A DNA stretch of 64,000 nt from Microbacterium sp. LCT-H2 (GTDB lineage: Bacteria; Actinomycetota; Actinomycetes; Actinomycetales; Microbacteriaceae), in contig NZ_MODW01000002.1 in NCBI RefSeq assembly GCF_001866135.1, positions 124,001 to 188,000 on the forward strand, read 5' to 3'. This document shows positions 55,713 to 63,944 of this stretch, in pieces. Numbering within the stretch: the stretch's first letter is position 1; every line of letters begins with the position of its first letter. Below the pieces are notes generated by a model. The model was not told the origin of the DNA and did not search any database. It was given only the letters and a program-made list of their open reading frames with translations. Made by a program: the position numbers and the translations under genes.

Positions 55713-58619
55713 GTGACCTCGACCCCAGCCCAGCCCCCGGCCACGCCTCGAACCTCCCGACGCATCCTCGGAATCTCCCTGGTGATCATCGCCGCGCTCA
55801 TCGCGGCGTTCTTCGTCTTCGCGTCGCTCTACACCGAATTCCTCTGGTTCGACCAGGTCGGCTTCACCGGCGTGCTCACCACGCAGTGGATCGCGACGGC
55901 GGTGATGTTCGTCGTCGGCTTCCTCGGCATGGCGGTGCCGCTGTTCGTCGTCATCCAGCTCGCGTATCGGCTCCGCCCGGTCTACGTCCGGCTGAGCTCG
56001 CAGCTCGACCGCTACCAGGAGGTCATCGAGCCGCTGCGCCGCCTCGCGATGTGGGGCATGCCCATCTTCTTCGGCCTCTTCGCGGGGTTCGCGGCGGCCG
56101 GCAACTGGAAGACCGTGTGGCTCTGGGCCAACGGCGTCGCCACCGGTGAGGTCGACCCGCAGTTCAAGGTCGACACCGGGTTCTACATGTTCGCGATGCC
56201 GTTCTACTCGATCCTTCTGGCGTTCGTCTCGGCGGTCCTGCTGCTGAGCCTTCTCGTCACCGCACTGGTGTCGTACCTGTACGGCTCGGTGCGCGTCGGC
56301 CAGGGCGAGCTGCGCATCTCGAAGCCGGCCCGCATTCAGCTCGCGGTCATCGCCGGTCTCTACCTGCTCGTGCAGGCGGCGAGCCTGTGGCTGGACCGCT
56401 ACAAGACCCTCGTGGAGCCGGACGACCGGATCACCGGTGCCGCCTACACGGGCGCCAACGCGACCATCCCCGGCCTCGGCATCCTCGCGATCATCGCCGC
56501 CGTCGTCGCCATCCTCTTCTTCATCACGGCCGTCATCGGCCGCTGGCGCTTCCCGCTCGCGGCGACCGCGCTGCTGATCGTGGCCTCGCTCGTCATCGGC
56601 ATCGGCTACCCGTGGGTGGTCACCACCTTCCAGGTCAAGCCGAACCAGAACGCCTACCAGGCCGAGTACTACCAGCGGAACATCGACGGCACGAAGGAGG
56701 CCTACGGCGTCGCCGACCTGGAGACCACGGCCTTCGAGGCCGAGACGGATGCCGAGGCGGGCCAGCTCCGCGCCGATGCCGAGACCACCGCGTCGATCCG
56801 CATCATGGACCCGAAGGTCATCCCGCCGACGGTCCGCCAGCTCGAGCAGTACCGCGGTTACTACCAGTTCCAGACGACCATGGACGTCGACCGCTACGAG
56901 ATCGACGGCGTGAAGCAGGACACGGTCGTCTCCGTCCGCGACCTCGACATGTCGGGTCTGGGCGACGGTGACAACTGGAACAACCGCGTCGCGGTCTACA
57001 CGCACGGCTACGGCCTCGTCGCCGCGGCAGGCAACCAGCGCACGACCGACGGCGAGCCCGTCTTCCTGGAGCGCGGCATCCCCACCTCGGGCTTCCTGTC
57101 CGAGCAGGGCGACTTCGAGCCGCGGGTCTACTTCGGCGAGAACTCCCCGGAGTACTCGATCGTCGGCGCCCCGGAGGGGGCCGACCCGGTCGAGATTGAC
57201 TACCCGCGCGGCAAGGACGGCTCGAGCGAGACGAAGACGACGTTCTCCGGGAACGGTGGACCGAAGATCGGCGACAGCTTCACCAAGCTGCTCTACGCGC
57301 TCAAGTTCCAGTCGGAGCAGATCCTGTTCTCGAACCTCGTCAACGAGGACTCGCAGATCCTGTACGACCGCGACCCGAAGACGCGCGTGCAGAAGGTCGC
57401 GCCGTACCTCGAGCTCGACAGCGACCCGTACCCGAGCGTCGTAGACGGCCGCATCGTCTGGATCGTCGACGGCTACACGACGAGCTCGACCTACCCGTAC
57501 TCGACGAGCGTGAGCCTGTCCGATGCGATCGCCGACTCGAACGTGCCGACGCCGTCGCTCGCGATCGACGACATCAACTACATCCGCAACTCGGTCAAGG
57601 CCACCGTCGACGCCTACGACGGATCGGTCACGCTGTACGCCTGGGATGAGGAGGACCCGATCCTCAAGACCTGGCAGAAGGTCTACCCCTCGACCCTCAA
57701 GCCGATCAGCGAGATGTCCGGCGAGCTCATGAGCCACGTCCGGTACCCGACCGACCTGTTCAAGGTGCAGCGCGACATCCTCGGCATCTACCACGTCGAC
57801 AAGGCCGGCTCGTTCGCCCAGCAGGACAACCGCTGGCAGACGCCGAACGACCCGCGCAGCGACGCGATGCTGCAGCCGCCGTACTACCTGACCATGCAGA
57901 TGCCAGGCCAGGACGAACCGCGGTTCTCGATGTTCTCCACCTTCATCCCCGCCTCCCAGGGTGCGGGGGGCAGCCGTGACGTGCTGATGGGCTATCTCGC
58001 CGTCGACTCGGATGCCGGCGCCGAGAAGGGCGTGAAGGCCGAGGGATACGGGCAGTTGCGCATGCTCGAGATCGACACCGACACCACGGTGCCCGGCCCC
58101 GGTCAGGTGCAGAACACCTACAACTCGGACACGGCCGTGGTCCCGCAGCTCAACCTGCTCCAGCAGGGGGAGTCCGAGGTCATCTACGGCAATCTGCTGA
58201 CCCTGCCCGTCGGTGGCGGTCTGCTCTATGTCCAGCCGGTCTACGTGCAGTCGTCCGAGGGGACGCAGCTGCCGCGTCTGCAGAAGGTGCTCGTCGCCTT
58301 CGGTGACCGGGTGGCCTTCGAGAACACCCTCACCGAGGCGTTGGACACGCTGTTCGGCGGCGACTCCGGCGCGACCGGTGGGGACGACGAGGTCGAACCC
58401 ACCGATCCGGGCACGACCGATCCCGACACCGGGGAGACGCCGACCACGCCGACCCCGACGGACGAGCAGGCCGATGCCCTGGCGAAGGCGCAGCAGGCAC
58501 TGCTCGACCGCCAGGCGGCTCTCGCCGAGGGCGACCTGGAGAAGTTCGGCGAGGCGGACAAGCGGCTCACCGCGGCCGTCGAGAAGCTCCTGGAACTCGA
58601 GGCCGCCGCAGGAGAGTGA
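55713..58619 (+). CDS. UPF0182 large membrane protein
   Basis: The 968-residue protein has seven membrane segments in its first 300 residues, then a large extracytoplasmic domain with the conserved VKPNQNAYQAEYYQRNID and EQYRGYYQFQTTMDVDRYEI. A Thr/Pro-rich linker with DPGTTDPDTGETPTTPTP lies near 885-915, and a C-terminal helix (LAKAQQALLDRQAALAEGDL) resembles a coiled coil. The family is universal in actinobacteria next to the PDZ protease, but its function is unproven. A terminator hairpin follows. Confidence 0.93.
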   Translation: MTSTPAQPPATPRTSRRILGISLVIIAALIAAFFVFASLYTEFLWFDQVGFTGVLTTQWIATAVMFVVGFLGMAVPLFVVIQLAYRLRPVYVRLSSQLDRYQEVIEPLRRLAMWGMPIFFGLFAGFAAAGNWKTVWLWANGVATGEVDPQFKVDTGFYMFAMPFYSILLAFVSAVLLLSLLVTALVSYLYGSVRVGQGELRISKPARIQLAVIAGLYLLVQAASLWLDRYKTLVEPDDRITGAAYTGANATIPGLGILAIIAAVVAILFFITAVIGRWRFPLAATALLIVASLVIGIGYPWVVTTFQVKPNQNAYQAEYYQRNIDGTKEAYGVADLETTAFEAETDAEAGQLRADAETTASIRIMDPKVIPPTVRQLEQYRGYYQFQTTMDVDRYEIDGVKQDTVVSVRDLDMSGLGDGDNWNNRVAVYTHGYGLVAAAGNQRTTDGEPVFLERGIPTSGFLSEQGDFEPRVYFGENSPEYSIVGAPEGADPVEIDYPRGKDGSSETKTTFSGNGGPKIGDSFTKLLYALKFQSEQILFSNLVNEDSQILYDRDPKTRVQKVAPYLELDSDPYPSVVDGRIVWIVDGYTTSSTYPYSTSVSLSDAIADSNVPTPSLAIDDINYIRNSVKATVDAYDGSVTLYAWDEEDPILKTWQKVYPSTLKPISEMSGELMSHVRYPTDLFKVQRDILGIYHVDKAGSFAQQDNRWQTPNDPRSDAMLQPPYYLTMQMPGQDEPRFSMFSTFIPASQGAGGSRDVLMGYLAVDSDAGAEKGVKAEGYGQLRMLEIDTDTTVPGPGQVQNTYNSDTAVVPQLNLLQQGESEVIYGNLLTLPVGGGLLYVQPVYVQSSEGTQLPRLQKVLVAFGDRVAFENTLTEALDTLFGGDSGATGGDDEVEPTDPGTTDPDTGETPTTPTPTDEQADALAKAQQALLDRQAALAEGDLEKFGEADKRLTAAVEKLLELEAAAGE

Positions 58620-58635
58620 TCCTCCCCGCGCACAC

Positions 58636-58666
58636 GAAAGGGCGCCCTCATAGGGTGCCCTTTCGC
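58636..58666 (+). terminator. Terminator after UPF0182 gene
   Basis: CGAAAGGGC pairs with GCCCTTTCG, followed by a G-T wobble and CCCT/AGGG around a CAT loop: 14 base pairs in all. It is the best-formed terminator of this part of the window. Confidence 0.85.
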
Positions 58667-58702
58667 GTTCCCCGGTACCTGTGCGCCGGAAGCCGGTCCG
58701 CC

Positions 58703-58770
58703 GCATCAGGCACTCGCGCGAGATCAGGCGTGACTCTGCCCGGTGGCCTGATGCGGCGCGGGTGCATGGT
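58703..58770 (+). repeat. GC-rich repeat, copy A
   Basis: A 68-bp stretch begins GCATCAGGCACTCGCGC and ends CCTGATGCGGCGCGGGTGC-ATGGT. It aligns closely with copy B at 59745-59813 on the far side of the GNAT-like gene. It contains the inverted words CATCAGGC and GCCTGATG. It lies between the UPF0182 terminator and the GNAT promoter. Confidence 0.75.
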
Positions 58771-58781
58771 GGCGAGCGTGT

Positions 58782-58787
58782 TAGCGT
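58782..58787 (+). promoter_or_regulatory. Candidate -10 box of the GNAT-like gene
   Basis: TAGCGT would give a 51-base leader. GGAGG at 58834-58838 lies 6 bases before the ATG at 58845. Confidence 0.45.
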
Positions 58788-58844
58788 GGGCATGTACCGC
58801 ACCCGGTGGCGGCCTTCATTTCCTGACTCAGCTGGAGGCCCGCA

Positions 58845-59735
58845 ATGCAACACCCACCCCGCGCTCGATTCTTCCGTCGCGACGACAGAGACCAGCTCAC
58901 AGACCTGGTCAACGCACACCTCTCGACCGTGATCCCGGGAGCCCGCGTCTCGGTCAACACCGTTCTCAGCGCCCTCGAGCGTCAGCCGGACGAGTACGTC
59001 CTCGACCCCTGGGTCACTGAGCGCGCGACCATCGTCGTCGAGCAACGCGAACGTCTCGTCGCGGCGGCGCATCTGCAACGGTTCTCCGGCGACGCCCGCG
59101 TGAGCGACGACTATCGCGACGCGGGGCTGATCCAGTTCGCGCTGGCCTTTCCGGACTCCGATGACCCTTCGGCCTTCGATGTGCTCCTGCGCGCGTGCGT
59201 GGTCCAGCTCCGGACGTGGCGTGTGGCGGCGGTGTACGCAGAGGGACAGCTCCCGTTCCCGGGAGTCACCGGGGTTCCCGACTCCTGGCCCCACGTGCGC
59301 GAAGCCTTCGCGAGGGCGGGGTTCGTGCACGCGGGAACGACCGAGGTCGTGCTGATGGCGACGCCGACCGAGCTCGTGGGAGCGGGAGCCGGAAGCGAGG
59401 GGATCACGGTGCGCCGCGAGCTCGGTTCCGGCGGGGTCCGTTTCATCGCACGCACCGACGGTGCCGACACCGGGTACCTCGAACTGGACCTCACGGTCGG
59501 TCGCCCCGAGCGCCACCCCGTCGGCCCCGTGCTGGCGGAGGTGTCCGATGAAGACGCCGAGGACCCGATCGTGCGGCGCGTGCTCCTGGCAGAAGCCGGC
59601 CGGTGGCTGCTGGTCGGGGGCGTGCACGCCGTCCTCGTCGTCGTCGATGGCGAGGACGCGCAGGAACGGACCCGATGGACAGGATTCCGGGAGGTCACCG
59701 AGAACTCCCGGGGTTGGCGGTACGTCGGCGAGTAG
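58845..59735 (+). CDS. GNAT-like acetyltransferase (tentative)
   Basis: The 296-residue protein (MQHPPRARFFRRDDRDQ) has a GNAT-like N-terminal part: a start helix LTDLVNAHLSTVIPG, a strand pair ATIVVEQRERLVAAAHLQRF, an ALAFPDSDDPSAFDVLLRACVVQLRTW stretch that could hold the CoA site (positions 155-180), and VREAFARAGFVHAGTTEVVLM as the GNAT end. The C-terminal 120 residues have no clear match. No strict Q/RxxGxG/A motif is seen. It is flanked by copies of a short repeat. The ATG has GGAGG 6 bases upstream. Confidence 0.6.
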   Translation: MQHPPRARFFRRDDRDQLTDLVNAHLSTVIPGARVSVNTVLSALERQPDEYVLDPWVTERATIVVEQRERLVAAAHLQRFSGDARVSDDYRDAGLIQFALAFPDSDDPSAFDVLLRACVVQLRTWRVAAVYAEGQLPFPGVTGVPDSWPHVREAFARAGFVHAGTTEVVLMATPTELVGAGAGSEGITVRRELGSGGVRFIARTDGADTGYLELDLTVGRPERHPVGPVLAEVSDEDAEDPIVRRVLLAEAGRWLLVGGVHAVLVVVDGEDAQERTRWTGFREVTENSRGWRYVGE

Positions 59736-59744
59736 TCGCCCCGC

Positions 59745-59813
59745 GCATTCAGGCACTCGCGCCGCTTCAGGCGACCCCCTGCCCGCGGGCCTGATGCCGC
59801 GCGGGTGCCTGGT
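59745..59813 (+). repeat. GC-rich repeat, copy B
   Basis: GCATTCAGGCACTCGCGC at the start, CTGCCCGCGGGCCTGATG in the middle and GCGCGGGTGCCTGGT at the end match copy A (58703-58770) at most positions, in the same orientation. The two copies bracket the GNAT-like gene. Confidence 0.75.
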
Positions 59814-59860
59814 TTCGTGCGCGGCACACCAGGACAGGCGTTCTCGCGGCAGCAGGCGGG

Positions 59861-59916
59861 CGCGCGAGGTCAGGCGACCTCTGGGCAGAAAGCCTGAGCT
59901 GGCGCGACTGCCTGAG
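59861..59916 (+). repeat. GC-rich repeat, diverged copy C
   Basis: The stretch CGCGCGAGGTCAGGCGACCTCTG followed by GCCTGAG and GACTGCCTGAG (given in parts) reuses the TCAGGCG, CTCTG and GCCTGA words of copies A and B with changed spacing. It lies between copy B and the stress-protein gene. Confidence 0.5.
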
Positions 59917-59998
59917 TAGGCGGAGGGTTTTGTCCGGGACGGACCGTCGCGCGGGGAGGGGGTGGCATGGGAGGGTGGAGGGAAACAGGGAGGGTGTC

Positions 59999-60841
59999 GT
60001 GACTGAGCGCATCGTTGTGGGAGTGGTGGACACGTCGGCGGGACGACGAGCACTGGAGTGGGCGGCGCACCGCGCACGGTCGCGGAAGGCCACGCTGCTC
60101 CTCGCGAGCGTCGTCGGGGGAGCGGTCGGCGCCGTCGGAGAGGGCCCCGTGGTGGACGCCGCGATCGCGGCTGCGCGGAGTCTGCTGGAGGAGCACGCGG
60201 AGACGCTGAAGGATCGGGGCCTGGACGTCGACCTCGTCGTGCTCCGCGGCGACCCGGTCCGACAGCTCGTCTCGACCACCGCGGGCGCGAACCTCCTCGT
60301 GATCGGCAGCGACTTCCGTCCGGATGACGCGGACAGCCCTCGACGCGGGGCGCACGGACTGCGCATCGTCGCCGACTCGTCCTGCCCTGTCGTGGTGATC
60401 CCCGACATCGAGACCGCCGACCGTCGCGGTGTGGTCGTCGGTGTGGACGGGTCGCCGATCTCGGAGGCCGCGGTCGCCTTCGCCGCCGCCGAGGCCGACC
60501 GCCTCGGCGAGCCCCTCATCCCGGTGACGGTGTGGACCCCCGTCCCGCTTCCGCGCGGGGCGCGGGCATACCCCGAGCAGTACCTCTCCTCCATGCAGGA
60601 GCTGTCGGAGGAGACCCTCGCCGTCGCCCTCGCCGGACTGCGCCAGACGTATCCGGATCTCGAGCTCCAGCCCCGGGTGGAACGCGGCTACCCGTCCGAG
60701 GTCATCAACCGTGCGGCCGCCACCGCGAGCCTCGCCGTGGTCGGATCGCACGGACGAGGGCCGGTCGCCCGCTTCCTGCTCGGCTCCATCAGTCATGAGG
60801 TCCTCGCGGCCCTCGCGGCGCCCACTGCCGTCGTCCGCTGA
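59999..60841 (+). CDS. Universal stress protein, tandem UspA domains
   Basis: The 280-residue protein starts at the GTG at 59999 with GGGAGGG 4 bases before it. It has two UspA domains (about 1-135 and 140-280). The second has the ATP-binding motif VGSHGRGPVARFLLGSIS (GxxG-x9-GS). In the first the same region reads VIGSDFRPDDADSPRRGAHG and looks degenerate. Such proteins bind ATP and help survival in stress or hypoxia. The convergent phosphotransferase gene follows after 23 bp. Confidence 0.92.
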   Translation: MTERIVVGVVDTSAGRRALEWAAHRARSRKATLLLASVVGGAVGAVGEGPVVDAAIAAARSLLEEHAETLKDRGLDVDLVVLRGDPVRQLVSTTAGANLLVIGSDFRPDDADSPRRGAHGLRIVADSSCPVVVIPDIETADRRGVVVGVDGSPISEAAVAFAAAEADRLGEPLIPVTVWTPVPLPRGARAYPEQYLSSMQELSEETLAVALAGLRQTYPDLELQPRVERGYPSEVINRAAATASLAVVGSHGRGPVARFLLGSISHEVLAALAAPTAVVR

Positions 60842-60864
60842 CCGGCTCGACGGCATCCGCGGGT

Positions 60865-61740
60865 CTAGAGCGGGCTGGTCAGCACCTCGTGGAGAACGCG
60901 ACGGCTGTCGTCGCCACCCGGTCCTGACCCGCCTGCGAGTGTCACCAGGGCCTTCCAGAGCGCCCAGCCGCGAGCCCGTCGCCAGGTCGCGGCATCCAGG
61001 TCGACGGCGTCGCGGAACGCGTCGCGCGCGTCGCCGTCGAAGTACGTCCATGCCATGACGAGGTCGCAGGCGGGATCGCCGACGCCGCAGGTGCCGAAGT
61101 CGATCATCGCCGACAGGCGGCCGTCGCTGACGAGCAGGTTGCCCACGGCGACATCGCCGTGGAACCAGACCGGCGCGGACTCCCACGCGCTGCCCGTCGC
61201 GGCGAGCCAGACGCTCCGGCACAGTTCCGCATCCAGGGTGCCGTCCAGCCGCTGGAGCGCGGCCTGGACCTCGTCGCTGTAGACGCTCGGATGCGAACCG
61301 CGGAAGAACGAATGCCGGCCGGTGGCCCGCCCTTCGTGCACGGGGAGAGACCTCAGGACGCGGAGGAGACCTCCGAGATCCACGGCGAGGCGAACGCGAT
61401 CGAGTTCCGTGGCGCGGTCCACGGTATCGCCGTCGAGCCACCGGCGGATCGACCACGGCAACGGGTAGCCCCGGCCGGGAGCCCCCAGCGCCACGACGGA
61501 GGGAACCGCGACAGGCAGCCTTCCCTCGAGGAACGCGAGCGCTCTGCTCTCCTTGTGCACGGCCGCGGCATAGGGCTCGGCGACGGGAAGCCGCACCGAC
61601 AACTCGTCGCCCAGCCGGAACGTCCTGTTGTCCCACCCCTGACGCGCCACGGCGCGGACGGGCAGGTGCGCCCAGCGGGGGAACTGCTCCTCGACGAGCT
61701 CCGCGACGACGCGCGCATCGATGTCGACCGGTCGGCTCAC
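60865..61740 (-). CDS. Aminoglycoside/hydroxyurea-type phosphotransferase (APH fold), intact
   Basis: The 291-residue protein from a GTG (MSRPVDIDARVVAELVEEQ) has an intact APH active site: H194, D196 and N201 in FHGDVAVGNLLV and D214 in MIDFGTCGVGDPACDL. QGWDNRTFRLG near residue 34 is the typical nucleotide-loop start of this group. Closest relatives are annotated as aminoglycoside phosphotransferases, but many act on unknown small molecules. A GAGTAT hexamer lies 6 bases before the start on the minus strand. No resistance claim can be made from sequence. Confidence 0.85.
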   Translation of the reverse strand: MSRPVDIDARVVAELVEEQFPRWAHLPVRAVARQGWDNRTFRLGDELSVRLPVAEPYAAAVHKESRALAFLEGRLPVAVPSVVALGAPGRGYPLPWSIRRWLDGDTVDRATELDRVRLAVDLGGLLRVLRSLPVHEGRATGRHSFFRGSHPSVYSDEVQAALQRLDGTLDAELCRSVWLAATGSAWESAPVWFHGDVAVGNLLVSDGRLSAMIDFGTCGVGDPACDLVMAWTYFDGDARDAFRDAVDLDAATWRRARGWALWKALVTLAGGSGPGGDDSRRVLHEVLTSPL

Positions 61741-61813
61741 CCCTCGATACTCGCAGAGGTCGCCTCTCGTTGTGGCTCGACCGGCCTCCGAGCACCGGGA
61801 TGGGGCGCACGCT

Positions 61814-62500
61814 CTAACGGCGGGACGAGGAGAACAGCCGGGGCCCCTCGTCGTGACCGTGGCTCGTGAAGCCGTAGAAAGCCGGGAGGAGCAGGAAGAC
61901 GATCGACGCGACGAGCGGGTGCACCGCGACGCCGAGGACCCCGGCGGCGAGGTACAGGGCGACTCCGATGAGTGCGCGCGGGCGTTCGTGGGCGAAGTAG
62001 GAGTCGTCGACGTCTTCGTGCGTGAGGTCGGGGTGACGAGCCAGGTACGAGAAGAAGAGCAGCCACGCGGAGCACAGCAGAGCCCCGACGAGAGCGTAGA
62101 GCGCCACGGCGACCCGCTCGTCTGCGAGATTCCCGGTCCTCGCCGTCACCGCGATCACCGCGGTGGGCCAGGGGACGAGTGCGAGGGTGGCGAGGATGCC
62201 GAGGTTGGCCCATTGCAGGCCGCGGTCCATCACCCGGATCCGCGTGAAGGCGGCCTTGTGGTTCAGCCAGATCACCGCGATATAGACCTACGAGACGGCA
62301 TACGCCAGATAGGTCGGCCACTCGTCGAGGAGGGCGGGCAGCAGCTCGCCCTCCTCGGCCCGGGGTGGTCGGAGATCGAGCACGAGCAGCGTGATGACGA
62401 TGGCGATGATCGCATCACTGAACGCGACCGCGCGGCCGGGATCCGCTCGTCCCGCGGCAGGCGCCGGCGAGCGCCGGTCCCGTCGGCCGTCCGTCCCCAT
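61814..62500 (-). pseudogene. TMEM175-family potassium channel gene interrupted by an in-frame TAG
   Basis: Reading from the ATG at 62500, the frame gives MGTDGRRDRRSP, then the TMEM175 signature RAVAFSDAIIAIVITLLVLDL (residues 24-44), and reaches a TAG at codon 71 (62290-62288) after EWPTYLAYAVS. The same frame then continues without a shift as VYIAVIWLNHKAAFTRI and three more membrane segments to the stop at 61814, the rest of the normal protein (228 residues plus the stop). A Tyr codon (TAC) with one base changed would restore it. It is either a recent nonsense mutation or a sequence error. It follows the dehydrogenase gene by 25 bp. Confidence 0.85.
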
Positions 62501-62525
62501 CTTCGTCGCCCTCGCGCCCGTCGGG

Positions 62526-63686
62526 TCACGCCGCCGTCGAAGTGCGATCCGGGTGCAGCACGACCTTCGTCCTGCCGTCGTCCCGATTGTCGAAGTGCTC
62601 GTACGCCTGCGGTGCCTCTTCGAGCGGCAGATCGTGGCTGACCACACGGGAGGGTGTCGCCTTGCCGCCGGCGATGAGGTCGCGCAGTCGTCGGTTGTAC
62701 TTCTTCACCGGACACTGACCGCTCCCGAGCTTCTGGCCGCGGAACCAGAACTCCCCGAAGTCGAAGGCGAGCTTGCCCTGCTTGGCCAGCTCATCCGTGG
62801 CGCCGGGATCCTGCGGGATGAACACGCCGACGACGCCGATCTCGCCCGTGAACCGCACCGACTTCACGAGCCGGTTCAGCGTGAGGGTCGGGTCCTCGGT
62901 GCCGCTCGGGTCGTGGGCCTGATAGCCGACGCATTCGCAGCCGTTGTCGGCGCCCAGCCCCATCGTCATCTCGTTGACCGCCTCGACGGGGTCCACCGCC
63001 GAGTCGTCGATCGCGATCGCCCCCAGCTCCTCGATCTTGCGCAGGCGGTCGGGATGCCGATCCACGACCATGACCCTTCCGGCCCCCTTGAGGATCGCGG
63101 AGTAGGCGGCCATGTAGCCGACGGGGCCCGCGCCGTAGATGACGGTCTGGTCCCCGGGCTTCACGTGGGCGAGCTCCGTGGCGTGATAGCCGGTGGGGAA
63201 GATGTCCGCGAGCATCACGTAGTCGTTCTGCTTCTCCTCGGCGTCCTCTCCCAGGCGGAGACAGTTGAAGTCGCCCCACGGCACCCGGAGGAGCTCTGCC
63301 TGACCACCGGCCCACGGCCCCATGTCGGCGAAGCCGTAGGCGGCTCCCGCCCACTCCGGGACGGGCTGCGCGGTGAGACAGTAGTTGGTGAACCCCCGCT
63401 CGCAGTTCTTGCAATGCCCGCAGGCGACGTTGAAGGGCAACGCGACGTAGTCGCCGACCTTCACCTTGTCGACGGCCTTGCCGACCTCGATCACCTCGCC
63501 GAGGTTCTCATGGCCGAACCATCGGCCGGTCTCGAAACTCGTCCGGCCTTCGTACATGTGCAGGTCCGAGCCGCAGATGTTCGTCGTGGTGATGCGCACG
63601 AGCACGTCGGTGGGGCGTTCGATACGGGCATCCGGTACGTCGGTGACGCTGACCGTATGCGGGCCTTCGTACACTACTGCTCTCAT
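62526..63686 (-). CDS. Zinc-dependent alcohol dehydrogenase, glutathione-independent formaldehyde dehydrogenase type
   Basis: The 386-residue MDR enzyme has catalytic zinc ligands C38 (CGSDLHMYEG) and H59 (FGHENLGEV), structural zinc cysteines C89, C92, C95 and C103, and the NAD site IYGAGPVGYMAA. GRTSFETGRWFGHE, MGPWAGGQAELLRVPW and NGCECVGYQA mark the FdhA-like group that oxidises formaldehyde or other aldehydes without glutathione. The ATG follows a GGAAGAGG purine site. It is first in a likely two-gene unit with the TMEM175-like gene. Confidence 0.92.
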   Translation of the reverse strand: MRAVVYEGPHTVSVTDVPDARIERPTDVLVRITTTNICGSDLHMYEGRTSFETGRWFGHENLGEVIEVGKAVDKVKVGDYVALPFNVACGHCKNCERGFTNYCLTAQPVPEWAGAAYGFADMGPWAGGQAELLRVPWGDFNCLRLGEDAEEKQNDYVMLADIFPTGYHATELAHVKPGDQTVIYGAGPVGYMAAYSAILKGAGRVMVVDRHPDRLRKIEELGAIAIDDSAVDPVEAVNEMTMGLGADNGCECVGYQAHDPSGTEDPTLTLNRLVKSVRFTGEIGVVGVFIPQDPGATDELAKQGKLAFDFGEFWFRGQKLGSGQCPVKKYNRRLRDLIAGGKATPSRVVSHDLPLEEAPQAYEHFDNRDDGRTKVVLHPDRTSTAA

Positions 63687-63895
63687 GTCCTCTTCCTTTC
63701 AGCGATGTGAAACGTCGATGGAGTGGCGCAGTGAGGAGCGCTGGTCAGGCCATGTCGTTTCGGCTCAGTCTGTGAGCCGGGCCATCGTGACTCCGCGGCG
63801 GTGCGCGACGGAGGGCCTTCCCAGATCCGGGGCGGGGGAGGACAATGCGGGAACCGCGCGGCGAGAGCGCCGGCCTGCGGTGACGCCGGACATGC
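63687..63895. other. Intergenic region upstream of the dehydrogenase gene
   Basis: This roughly 210-bp stretch holds the leader of the dehydrogenase gene. I see no convincing gene, promoter pair or repeat in it. Confidence 0.4.
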
Positions 63896-63940
63896 GAAAG
63901 GCCCTCCGGCCTGGGATCTCTCCCGGCCAGAGGGCCTTCA
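63896..63940 (-). terminator. Terminator downstream of the initiator tRNA gene
   Basis: On the minus strand, just after the tRNA, GAAGGCCCTC pairs with GAGGGCCTTTC, with a second inner stem GGCCGGGA/TCCCAGGCC. It ends in a short T-run (TTTC), the only terminator of the window with one. Confidence 0.8.
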
Positions 63941-63944
63941 TTTG

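Noticed and set aside
58703..59813. Insertion sequence or transposon around the GNAT-like gene
   Set aside because: The flanking units are direct rather than inverted copies, no transposase is present, and no target-site duplication is visible.
55470..60077. A 1535-codon open frame on the minus strand
   Set aside because: It runs antisense through the UPF0182, GNAT-like and other real genes. Its composition is the Arg/Val/Asp/Gly mix typical of shadow frames in GC-rich DNA, with no domain or start signal.
60865..61740. Antibiotic-resistance gene
   Set aside because: The APH fold and active site are intact, but the group has many members with unknown substrates, and the context (stress protein, no mobile element) gives no support for a resistance role.
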